Below, piece by piece: positions 7,842 through 15,441 of a DNA stretch of 45,889 nucleotides (positions are counted from its first letter, which is position 1; each line of letters begins with the position of its first letter). The DNA comes from Candidatus Zixiibacteriota bacterium. GTDB lineage: Bacteria; Zixibacteria; MSB-5A5; GN15; FEB-12. The stretch lies in assembly GCA_021163775.1 (NCBI GenBank), contig JAGGTI010000051.1, positions 1 to 45,889 on the forward strand, in the 5' to 3' direction. A model generated the notes under the pieces. It had not been told where the DNA came from, made no database searches, and saw only the letters and a program-made list of their open reading frames with translations. Both the position numbers and the translations under genes were made by a program.

Positions 7842-9002
7842 CTAAATTTCGCGGAAGGCTACCATCTCCAAATCGCCATTCCCATCACGTTCGATGTTAC
7901 CCAGGTTTCTGTCATAATGGAAGTTGGCACTGTTATGGCAGATGATCTCATCGGCCACAATTGATCCATAAAACTCACCCGAGTTCCTCAGGTCAGCTGT
8001 TCCATTTGAGGAATAAAATACCGCGGCAACATCACCGCTGTTCTTCAGGATAAAATCACCTTGAGAATAGATAATCAGATCACCGCTATCACCCGTGGTA
8101 TTCATCTCTGAGGAATTCTTCAATTCGATATCGCCCGTAATGTAGATTGTCACATCGGCACCAGGCGCCAATTCGAGCGAAGCTGAGTTCTTGAGCGTAA
8201 TATCGGAGAAGTAGTACACGCCGCTGGTGAGCGTCACCGTGCCGGTACTCAGTAAAGTCCCGGATGCCGGGTTATAAGAGTACGAGCCGGAGAGCCCGGT
8301 ACTGGCATCATTGACGGTTTCGGCCCAGTCGAATTCGCTCTGGGGTACATCAGGTATGTCCTGCTCAGGAGCGGTGTCCGATATCGTACCAGTCACGGTT
8401 GCGCCGGGGTTCACGGAGGTGCCTCCAAGCAGGGATGAGACCACGTCACCACCAATGAACGCGCCGTTCTTTACGATGATGTTGCCATTGGAACCAACAT
8501 CGCCAGCTTCAACGAGGCTGGTAGCAGCATAAGTACCAGAATCCGAGTTGTACGAATCAGTTACGAAGCTGTTCCTGATATCGACCAGGCTCTTCCCAAA
8601 CATAGCGTGCTCAAACGGATGAAACACTCCCGGCACCACCCATAACTCGACGGTAGAATGAGCCCCGTTGTACTCGCCGGTACTGCGCAGTATCACGGTA
8701 TCGATCAAAGACGAATCGGTCGTGGAATCAATAACCTGCACCGAGTATAGTCCATTACTGTATGATACATCGCTGTAACCAGTGGTCCAACTCGTGTCTT
8801 CGCATAGCTCGGCAAAGGCTCGTCGAGCGCCCGACTGGGCAACATAGAAGGCTTTGTCTGAATGTATCTGATTGAACGATAATTCAGTTTCGGAAACCGA
8901 AGTATTGATCGCCATCACGCCCAACAGTGACACCAATCCAATAATAACAAGGGTAATTAGAATGGCACTACCTTTTTCGTTTCTCAGCTTTGATCTGGCC
9001 AT
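7842..9002 (-). CDS. PilX-like minor pilin, paralogue 2
   Basis: The 386-residue protein begins with a short basic leader (MARSKLRNEKG) and a pilin-type hydrophobic helix (SAILITLVIIGLVSLLGVMA), then the PilX N-terminal pattern SETELSFNQIHSDKAFYVAQ followed by SGARRAFAEL. This marks it as a minor pilin or pilus-assembly protein that enters the inner membrane and may join the type IV pilus tip. The large C-terminal part is beta-rich with repeated short motifs (LKNSASLELAPGADVTIYI, then GDIELKNSSEMN and GDFILKNSGDVAAVFY), like a beta-helix or DUF7305-type domain. It is about three-quarters identical by eye to the preceding gene (9038-10198) along its full length, so a tandem duplication. Last gene of the operon; a terminator follows. 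Confidence 0.82.
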   Translation of the reverse strand: MARSKLRNEKGSAILITLVIIGLVSLLGVMAINTSVSETELSFNQIHSDKAFYVAQSGARRAFAELCEDTSWTTGYSDVSYSNGLYSVQVIDSTTDSSLIDTVILRSTGEYNGAHSTVELWVVPGVFHPFEHAMFGKSLVDIRNSFVTDSYNSDSGTYAATSLVEAGDVGSNGNIIVKNGAFIGGDVVSSLLGGTSVNPGATVTGTISDTAPEQDIPDVPQSEFDWAETVNDASTGLSGSYSYNPASGTLLSTGTVTLTSGVYYFSDITLKNSASLELAPGADVTIYITGDIELKNSSEMNTTGDSGDLIIYSQGDFILKNSGDVAAVFYSSNGTADLRNSGEFYGSIVADEIICHNSANFHYDRNLGNIERDGNGDLEMVAFREI

Positions 9003-9037
9003 ATTTTGCTCCTAGGGCTAAATCCAATCAATCACAA

Positions 9038-10198
9038 TTACAATTCATTAAAGGCAACAATTTCCTTCTTGCCCTCTATCTCGCGTTCGATGTTACCCAG
9101 GCTACGATCATAATGAAAGTTAGCACTATTGTGCGCGAGAATTACATCGCCCACAACTGCTCCGGCGAAGTTGCCTGAATTCCTCAAATCAACCGTCCCG
9201 TTAGCGGTATAAAACACCGCACTAACATCACCACTATTCTTCAGGACAAAATCACCCTGAGAATACATAATCAGGTCATTACTATCACCGGTAGCATTCA
9301 TCGAGGAGGAATACTTCATTTCGACATCACCCGTGATGTAGATTGTTACTTCGGCACCTGGTGCCAATTCAAGCGAAGCTGAATTACTGAGCGTGATATC
9401 GGAGAAAAAGTATACGCCGCTGGACAGCGTCACCACGCCGTCACTATAAAATGTCCCGGACACTGGATCATAAGAGTAAGTGCCGGAGAGTCCTGTACTT
9501 GCACTGTTGATCGATTCCGCCCAGTCGAATTCGATCTGGGGGATATCAGGTATGTCCTGCTCGGGAGCGGTGTCCGATACTGTGCCGGTCACCGTCGCAC
9601 CCGGGTGCACCGAAGTACCTCCAACCAGGGCTGAAGCCGCATCACCACCAATATAACCACCGTTATTCACAGAGATAATACCGTTGGAGCCAACATCGCC
9701 AGCCTCCACGAGGCTGGTACTTGCGTATGTACCAGAGTCAGAGTTGTACGAATCAGTCACAAAACCGTTCCTGATATCGACCAGACTCTTCCCAAACATG
9801 GCGTGACCGAACGGGTAGAATGACACCGGAGCAATCCATAACTCGATTGTCGAATGAGCTCCTTCGTATGCACCGGTACTACGCACAATCACAGTGTCAT
9901 CTAAAGACGGGTTAGTCGTAGAATCAATATATGCCACCGAGTAAAGCCCATCATTGTAGGCTACATTTGAGAAACCGACGGTCCAGGATGTGTCTTCACA
10001 GAGCTTGGCAAAGGCTCGCCGAGCACCAGATTGGGCTATATAGAAGGCTTTGTCTGAATGCACCTGATTGAACGACAATTCAGTCTCGGAGACCGAAGAG
10101 CTAATCACCATCATACCCAACAATGACACCATCCCAATGACAACAAGGGTCATCAGAATGGCACCACCATTTTCGTTTTTCAGCTTTGATCTGGCCAT
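9038..10198 (-). CDS. PilX-like minor pilin, paralogue 1
   Basis: This 386-residue protein has the same architecture and length as 7842-9002: basic leader MARSKLKNENG, pilin-like helix (GAILMTLVVIGMVSLLGMMV), the SETELSFNQVHSDKAFYIAQ PilX block, then a beta-rich domain with SNSASLELAPGAEVTIYITG and LRNSGNFAGAVVG repeats. Differences from its twin cluster in the middle (~195-250) and at the C-terminus, consistent with divergence after duplication. It starts 9 bp after the PilW-like gene's stop, in the same operon. The protein is likely to act in pilus priming or at the tip; adhesion by the C-terminal domain is inference. Confidence 0.82.
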   Translation of the reverse strand: MARSKLKNENGGAILMTLVVIGMVSLLGMMVISSSVSETELSFNQVHSDKAFYIAQSGARRAFAKLCEDTSWTVGFSNVAYNDGLYSVAYIDSTTNPSLDDTVIVRSTGAYEGAHSTIELWIAPVSFYPFGHAMFGKSLVDIRNGFVTDSYNSDSGTYASTSLVEAGDVGSNGIISVNNGGYIGGDAASALVGGTSVHPGATVTGTVSDTAPEQDIPDIPQIEFDWAESINSASTGLSGTYSYDPVSGTFYSDGVVTLSSGVYFFSDITLSNSASLELAPGAEVTIYITGDVEMKYSSSMNATGDSNDLIMYSQGDFVLKNSGDVSAVFYTANGTVDLRNSGNFAGAVVGDVILAHNSANFHYDRSLGNIEREIEGKKEIVAFNEL

Positions 10199-10207
10199 GT
10201 TCTACCC

Positions 10208-10774
10208 CTATAGATTGAGATTCCTGATCTGTACCTGTTCAGTAAATGTAAGATTTCGTACCCCCTCGTTGTCCACGAAATCCTCATCAGGTCTCATGGT
10301 TCCTACGGTCAACGTAACTTCAACGACCGAGGCAGACAAAGCCTGGAAAGATATGCTGTCGATTTGATCACCATACACTTCAGCATACAGACTGTTGACC
10401 TTTTTCATCAGCAATCCGGTCGGAATGGGGCTCCCATCACTACTACTACCTTGTTGGCTATGGTCAACATAATAAGCCACGGTATCGATCAGTTGGGTGT
10501 CGCTGTAGTAGACATACAGAGTATCGCCGGCGATTCGGTAGGGAACGTGAGTACCAACCTTGTAGCCTGCCTTTCGCAGGGTCCGGACAATTTCCTGAAG
10601 ATTGTTACGTCCAGCCTGCTGCATATCCCCGATATCACCCTGGGTCAAGGTGTGATTGTGAACACTGGCATAGAATCTCAGACCGGCAATCGATATAATT
10701 CCGGTCAGGAATAGTGCTATCAGCAATTCCACCAGGGTATGGCCTGTATTTTCAAATAGTTTCCGCATAGTCAA
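10208..10774 (-). CDS. PilW-like prepilin
   Basis: This 188-residue protein has a class III/IV prepilin signature: short leader, then GHTLVELLIALFLTGIISIA, where cleavage would fall after Gly and the conserved Glu sits at mature position 5. The following helix contains the RNNLQEIVRTLRKAGYKVG segment typical of PilW. The C-terminal half is a small beta-rich head (SISFQALSASVVEVTLTVGT). PilW minor pilins prime assembly of the type IV pilus with PilV and PilX. It lies between the PilV-like gene (10 bp) and the PilX pair (9 bp). Confidence 0.85.
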   Translation of the reverse strand: MTMRKLFENTGHTLVELLIALFLTGIISIAGLRFYASVHNHTLTQGDIGDMQQAGRNNLQEIVRTLRKAGYKVGTHVPYRIAGDTLYVYYSDTQLIDTVAYYVDHSQQGSSSDGSPIPTGLLMKKVNSLYAEVYGDQIDSISFQALSASVVEVTLTVGTMRPDEDFVDNEGVRNLTFTEQVQIRNLNL

Positions 10775-10784
10775 TGCTCCCTCC

Positions 10785-11186
10785 TCAGGGTTTAACCAAA
10801 AAGGTAGAGAAGGTTTGAGAGTGGTGTAATTGATCCTGACCTTCCCAGGAAACAGTCACACTCAATTCGCAAAGCCCACCCGGAATCGTCGTATCGGAGA
10901 TACTATCAATCAGATAGGTATTCCGACTGTAAAGACCTTCCAGGTTGGTTTCTCGCTGTGTCAATGGCATGGCTGGAAGCGAGTCCAGTGCCTCGTAGTG
11001 TTCAATCTGACGTTTGATCAGGGTTGTTACTACACTATTGTCCCTGGCTGTAACATTGCCCTGTATCGCGGTGCCGATCATCATCGCCATTCCAAGCAGA
11101 CCGACGGACATCAGAACCATACTCACCAGAACTTCGAGAAGGCCAACACCTTTTTCGTCACTTAATCTCGTATAACAATCGTTCAT
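10785..11186 (-). CDS. PilV-like prepilin
   Basis: The 133-residue protein carries a prepilin motif, KGVGLLEVLVSMVLMSVGLL, with Gly at the cleavage point and Glu at +5, followed by GMAMMIGTAIQGNVTARD. This is the PilV pattern (type IV pilus modification protein). It is the first gene of the pilV-pilW-pilX-pilX operon. The ATG at 11186 has GGAGG nine bases upstream. A near-perfect sigma-54 promoter (11212-11228) would place the transcript start only about 16 bases ahead of the ATG, so the ribosome site is at the very 5' end. Minor pilins of this group form the tip complex. Confidence 0.85.
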   Translation of the reverse strand: MNDCYTRLSDEKGVGLLEVLVSMVLMSVGLLGMAMMIGTAIQGNVTARDNSVVTTLIKRQIEHYEALDSLPAMPLTQRETNLEGLYSRNTYLIDSISDTTIPGGLCELSVTVSWEGQDQLHHSQTFSTFLVKP

Positions 11187-11211
11187 ATCTACAGACCTCC
11201 GCCTGATCGTT

Positions 11212-11228
11212 TTGCAATGATCGTGCCG
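11212..11228 (-). promoter_or_regulatory. Sigma-54 (RpoN) -24/-12 promoter of the minor-pilin operon
   Basis: On the minus strand GGCACG-ATCA-TTGCA (from 11227 downward) matches the sigma-54 consensus TGGCACG-N4-TTGCA at every position but the first T. The GG and GC doublets are correctly spaced. It is 26-40 bp upstream of the pilV ATG. Sigma-54 control of pilin genes is well known in other bacteria; use here is inferred. Confidence 0.75.
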
Positions 11229-11572
11229 CGTTACAGAATAATGCCCGAACTTAATAATTGGCGGCTATAGCGTTGCACTACACCCGCTTAGACAATTCCA
11301 ACGCTGGGCAATTAGCTTGAAAGACTTTCGTCAATTATTAGCTGGAAGCCACAAACTATGGGCGACTCGCCATACAAATGGTCGCCCCCACCATAGGGCT
11401 TATTGACAAACCCTATTCACAGTTACATCAGACAAAAACGGCAGGTCTCACGAATTCGCCCAGACGAATTCGAAGGACCTGCCGCAACTACACAGACACA
11501 AGGACAGAACCCCTTAGCGGTTCTGCCACCAGACACAATCCGGCCGCCCACACATCATCCAAGATCTAAGCT
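11229..11572. repeat. Intergenic repeats: composite family G copy 1 and family E hairpin
   Basis: Between the pilus promoter and the ammonia-lyase gene there is no gene. At 11400-11496 is a composite repeat: TTGACAAACCCTATTCACAG, then CAGACAA, then a hairpin with arms CGGCAGGTC (11439-11447) and GACCTGCCG (11476-11484) enclosing two CGAATTCG boxes, then CAACTACACA. The same order recurs at 14599-14740. A family E hairpin (CAGAACC, loop CCTTAGC, GGTTCTG; 11505-11525) follows. Confidence 0.75.
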
Positions 11573-13096
11573 CTACCCCAAGCTCCCCACCACCGCCTCG
11601 ACCTCATCCAGAATCTCACCAGAGCGGACGACTTCCTGCATCTTAGTATGATCAGGATAAAGCGGGCGATCGATCTCAAGAAAATCGACATGCCGCCGAA
11701 CAATTTCGTGTGCTTTCTTTGTACCAACGCCGAACGCATACTCACGTAAATCAAGCGCCTGCGCCGCCGCTATAAATTCAATCCCGAGCACACCGCAGGC
11801 GTTGTCGTAGATTTGAAAATTCTTAATCGCGGTATTCATCCCCATCGAAACAAAATCTTCCTGATCGGCCGCCGCCGGGATCGACTGAATCGATGCCGGA
11901 GCGGAGAGTATTCTCTGTTCGACAATCAATGAATCAGCTGTGTATTGTGCCAGCATCAGCCCTGAAAACATCCCCGCGCCCTTGGTAAGAAACGGTGGCA
12001 AACCAACCGACAACGCCGGATTGTTCAACCGGTTCATCCGCCGCTCGGACATCACCGAGACCATGGTAACAGCCGCGCCGATCATATCCATTGGTAGAGC
12101 AACCGGTGTCCCTTGAAAATTAGCACCGGAAATCTGCAGGTTTTCATCCGGGAAAAAGATCGGGTTGTCACCAACCCCGTTTAGTTCGATCTCTACCTGC
12201 GAACGGGCATACGCCAACGCATCATGAGCGGCACCGATCACTTGCGGCGTGGAGCGCATTGAATACGCATCCTGAACTTTGCATGGAACCCGTTCTTCAG
12301 CCAGGTCACCTCCGGCGACGATCTTGCGAATCGCTTCAGCGGCCCGTACCGCCCCTTTGAACCCGCGCACCTCGTGTAATTTGGCGGTGTACGGTTTCAT
12401 ATTAGCTTTGAGCGCTTCAAGTGACATTGCCGCGGCAATTTCGGCCTGCTGGAACCAACGCTCGGTGTCGTACAGGAAAATCGCGCTCATCGCTGTAAGA
12501 ACGTTAGAACCATTGATCACAGCCAAACCATCACGGGCCTGAAGACCTGGGATCGGAATACCCGCTTTATCCATCGCCACTTTGCCTTCAAGCAGGTCAC
12601 CCTGATAGTACGCTTTGCCTTCGCCCATCATCAGCAGGGCAATCTGTGACATCGGCGCCAAATCACCACAGGCACCGACCGATCCTTTCTGACAAACAAA
12701 AGGTGTCACACCTCTGTTAAGCATTGCGATAAGTGTCAGGGTGACTTCCGGTCGTACTCCCGAGTTACCGTGAGCGTGGACGTTGATCCGTCCTGCCATT
12801 GCGCCGCGCACATATTCGATCGGGGCCGGATCACCTATACCGGCCGAATGGTTGTAGATTAGATATTTTTGGAAATCCTTGACCTGATCATCGGTCAGGA
12901 CAACTTCGGAGAATTCACCGATACCAGTGTTGACCCCGTACATGATTTCGTGCGCTTCGATTTTTCTTTCGAGCATAGCACGGCATTTATTCATTCGCTC
13001 CAGTGCCTCCGGAGCGAGTTCTACCGGTTCATTGTGGCGGGCAATCGCCACCAGTTTTTCGATGGTCAATCCTGACCCGTTTAGTACAATAGCCAT
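11573..13096 (-). CDS. hutH: Histidine ammonia-lyase-like MIO enzyme with Ala-Cys-Gly triad
   Basis: This 507-residue protein is full length for the aromatic amino-acid ammonia-lyase family, which uses the self-made MIO cofactor. With the ATG at 13096 (RBS GAGAGG; a GTG nine bases upstream is possible) its residues line up with Pseudomonas histidase numbering: Tyr53 (YGVNTGIG), His83 (NHSAGIG), Asn195 (INGSN), the QDAYSMRSTPQ block with Tyr and Arg, and AADQEDF with Glu near 413. His83 and that Glu favour histidase over PAL or TAL. The cofactor triad is A142-C143-G144 (GSVGACGDLAPMSQ) instead of Ala-Ser-Gly. A Ser-to-Cys change there is known to still allow MIO formation in an engineered histidase, so it is probably active. 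No other hut gene lies nearby, so histidine is likely but not certain as substrate. Confidence 0.85.
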   Translation of the reverse strand: MAIVLNGSGLTIEKLVAIARHNEPVELAPEALERMNKCRAMLERKIEAHEIMYGVNTGIGEFSEVVLTDDQVKDFQKYLIYNHSAGIGDPAPIEYVRGAMAGRINVHAHGNSGVRPEVTLTLIAMLNRGVTPFVCQKGSVGACGDLAPMSQIALLMMGEGKAYYQGDLLEGKVAMDKAGIPIPGLQARDGLAVINGSNVLTAMSAIFLYDTERWFQQAEIAAAMSLEALKANMKPYTAKLHEVRGFKGAVRAAEAIRKIVAGGDLAEERVPCKVQDAYSMRSTPQVIGAAHDALAYARSQVEIELNGVGDNPIFFPDENLQISGANFQGTPVALPMDMIGAAVTMVSVMSERRMNRLNNPALSVGLPPFLTKGAGMFSGLMLAQYTADSLIVEQRILSAPASIQSIPAAADQEDFVSMGMNTAIKNFQIYDNACGVLGIEFIAAAQALDLREYAFGVGTKKAHEIVRRHVDFLEIDRPLYPDHTKMQEVVRSGEILDEVEAVVGSLG

Positions 13097-13372
13097 ATCA
13101 AACACCTCTCAAATAGCCCTATCGGGCTTTATAAGTTCAACGGAATATGACCCGTGAAGGGTCGATTAGGTATTTAGCCGCAAATCAGGTATCTTGCAGG
13201 CCAGAGGCACGCAAAGCGTTATAGAGCGCAACAAACGACCGTACCGGGCCGGACAGTAACTGCGACTGTGTAACTTGCTTTGTGTCCAGGATTCTCAATT
13301 TTTACCTCTACCCTGAAAAATAAGCCCAATTTCTCGATTGTCAATCAGTTTGAATTCGGCGATACTATATTT

Positions 13373-14215
13373 ATGAGGTGGAAAAAAACCGACTGCGAGT
13401 ACATTCAAAGCCTCGATTTTGTTGCCTTTGATACCGAGACAACCGGTATCTGGGCGGTAACCAACCGGATTGTCGAAATCGGGGCGGTCAAGTTTCGTCT
13501 GGGACAACGTCGAACAGATCGGTTTCAGGAACTAATCAATCCTGAACGCGAGATCCCCGCCGAGGTCATCGATATCCACGGGATCACCAACGGTATGGTT
13601 CAAAGTTCTCGAACTATAGAACCGGTACTGAAAGACTTCGTAGATTTCTGTGGACCGGATTCTGTCCTGATCGCCCACAACGCTCTTTTTGACATCTCGT
13701 TTGTCGGTTGCGAATCAGATCGTGTGGGCCTTCCGCTGATGAAGAACCACATTCTCGACTCGGTCGATCTGTTTCGAAAATACCGTCCGGGACTGGATTC
13801 TTACGCCCTGGAATCGCTGATGCGCAAATTCAGACTGGGGACCGACCAAAATCACCGAGCCGCCGATGATGCCGCTCTGGTCTGGAAATTGTTCGAAATC
13901 GTATCTCAGAATTTTCCGATTCTTACTCGGCAGGGCGAATTCAAACGCGCCTTCACTTTCTATCACATGTCGCAGTGGCAACGGGACGAACGTCCCCTGC
14001 CTGATAGATTCCGTGATATTGCCAGGGCAATCGAAGAAGAACGCTCGCTTGAAATCGTATACGCTTCTAATGGACAACCACCAGGGGCACGGACTATCTG
14101 GCCGCGACGGGTACATAACCTCCGAACCGTTTTCTATGTAACAGCTTTTTGTGAGAAGGCCAAAACTGAACTCACTTTCCGGCTGGATAGAATCAAAAGT
14201 TTTCGCCTGGTTTGA
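13373..14215 (+). CDS. DnaQ-like DEDDh 3'-5' exonuclease fused to a WYL domain
   Basis: The 280-residue product has two parts. Residues ~14-180 form a DEDDh exonuclease: Exo I FDTETTG (D20, E22), the HGIT element, Exo II IAHNALFD (D107), and Exo III HRAADDAALV (H161, D166), all catalytic residues present. Residues ~218-280 look like a WYL domain: EEERSLEIVYASNGQ, ARTIWPRRVHNLRTVFYVTA, and TFRLDRIKSFRL, matching the R-x-[IL]-x-P, Y-x-x-A and FRLDRI pattern of that fold. WYL domains sense ligands, often nucleic acid, and usually sit in HTH regulators. I use ATG 13373; a TTG at 13280 would add 31 unconvincing residues. The gene stands alone. It could be a repair or defence nuclease; no partner shows which. 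Confidence 0.85.
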   Translation: MRWKKTDCEYIQSLDFVAFDTETTGIWAVTNRIVEIGAVKFRLGQRRTDRFQELINPEREIPAEVIDIHGITNGMVQSSRTIEPVLKDFVDFCGPDSVLIAHNALFDISFVGCESDRVGLPLMKNHILDSVDLFRKYRPGLDSYALESLMRKFRLGTDQNHRAADDAALVWKLFEIVSQNFPILTRQGEFKRAFTFYHMSQWQRDERPLPDRFRDIARAIEEERSLEIVYASNGQPPGARTIWPRRVHNLRTVFYVTAFCEKAKTELTFRLDRIKSFRLV

Positions 14216-14814
14216 CGACTGGTTCAGGTGGTGTTGGGTGACCCTGTCCAACACCCTGTAGCCTTACCGCCAGGCAGATGTGGCCCCCGGTCCGGGCGGG
14301 CTGGCACATATCTGTCATGCTCGCGAAAGCGAGCATCCAGAACCGTAGGTCACGCCTACTCGGAGCGTGACACATAAAGCGTCGGGCCTCAAGTAGGCCC
14401 AACCTACAAGCCCTTCCTGCTCTCTTCATGTCACACCCGCTTTTTTTCCGTCACATCCGCACAGTCTCGTAGGTTGAAACCAGCCCATCCTGAGCTTGTC
14501 GAAGGACGGGCGGTTTCGACATTAAACTATCGAACACTTTATGAATCATAGTGCGGCTCTCGTAAGGAGACAACTGGATCCTTGCTTCCGGGCTTGTTGA
14601 TAAACCCTGTTCACAGTTGTGTCGGGTCCTTGTCCCGTCAAGACGGGATTGTGACCTGACACGTAAGTGCATGTCAGACAATAGCGGCAGGTCTCACGTA
14701 TTCGCCTATGCGAATTCGAAGGACCTGCCGCAACTACACAAGAGGACTTTTTCAACAAGCCCTTCCGTAAGGATGACGAAGCCCTACAAGAACTTAGATT
14801 CTCAAAAGATGAAA
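14216..14814. repeat. Repeat-rich intergenic region with families F, B and G
   Basis: About 600 bp with no credible gene. It holds family F copy 2 (14232-14253), a CAGATGTGG module (14275-14283), a GCTCGCGAAAGCGAGC hairpin near 14319, a TCACATCC element near 14450 like the unit repeated at 20705, and composite family G copy 2 (14599-14740; hairpin arms CGGCAGGTC 14685-14693 and GACCTGCCG 14722-14730). Relative to copy 1 (11400) the G copy has about 55 extra bases, mostly a hairpin (TCCCGTCAAGACGGGA), between CACAGTT and CAGACAA. Confidence 0.7.
14232..14253 (+). repeat. Family F hairpin repeat, copy 2
   Basis: Arms TGTTGGG and TCCAACA around the centre TGACCCTG. Against copy 1 the fourth arm base is C to T and its partner G to A, keeping the pair. 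It sits 16 bp after the exonuclease gene. Confidence 0.7.
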
Positions 14815-15441
14815 CTAGTGCGGTTTGCGGTGATGCCGGGTACTGGTCAGATAGAGATTATCAAGGGACGCTATCAGTATGAGAACACACGCGGTCAGGA
14901 CAACAAAGCCCACAGCACTGCCATCGGTGGCAAGAGCCTGTTCAATTGAATTAGTAAAATTGGAGACTGGTTTCCAAAACCGGACAAGATCAAAACTCGG
15001 AAGCGACAGACCACCTGTGACAGTTGTCAGCCAGGCCTTTAATGCGGTTAACTTCAAAACCCCATAGAGACTCAGTTTACCCACAATCCCGTTCCAATCT
15101 AGCTTGCTGAGGAACCAGGCCAATGACACCATAGAGGCAACAGCCCAAATACCAGCCATTTGCAATCTTGCCTTGGTGCGCCGCGCCCGAAATGGCGGTA
15201 ATGAAAACGTCACTTTTGAAGCGAAATTTCTCGGGAGATGACACTCGTTAGATTCATCCAACTCGCCAAACAACCGTCGATACATAGCAACTTCGGCCAA
15301 ACAGGTCGGACAGTTGTCCAAATGCTCTTGGGCTTCCAAGTCTTTCAGGTAGCGTTCACCCGGTACGTCCGACTCTGGCGCAGTAGCCCTTCGATCCAAC
15401 AGACCCTGAATCTCAAAATCATTGAGGTGTCTTACGCGCAT
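14815..15441 (-). CDS. Zinc-binding membrane anti-sigma factor
   Basis: The 208-residue protein has an N-terminal anti-sigma domain with the zinc motif HLDNCPTCLAEV (HxxxCxxC, ~residues 39-46), a mid-chain membrane helix (MAGIWAVASMVSLAWFLSKL, ~95-114) and a second hydrophobic segment near the C-terminus (VGFVVLTACVLILIASLDNL). Its ATG overlaps the end of the ECF sigma gene by 10 bp, marking the pair as cognate. Such proteins hold the sigma factor until an envelope or redox signal changes the zinc domain or leads to cleavage. The segment between the helices has no recognisable domain. Confidence 0.88.
   Translation of the reverse strand: MRVRHLNDFEIQGLLDRRATAPESDVPGERYLKDLEAQEHLDNCPTCLAEVAMYRRLFGELDESNECHLPRNFASKVTFSLPPFRARRTKARLQMAGIWAVASMVSLAWFLSKLDWNGIVGKLSLYGVLKLTALKAWLTTVTGGLSLPSFDLVRFWKPVSNFTNSIEQALATDGSAVGFVVLTACVLILIASLDNLYLTSTRHHRKPH

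Noticed and set aside
11573-13096. Complete histidine-utilisation operon
   Set aside because: No hutU, hutI or hutG candidates are adjacent; only the lyase is present.
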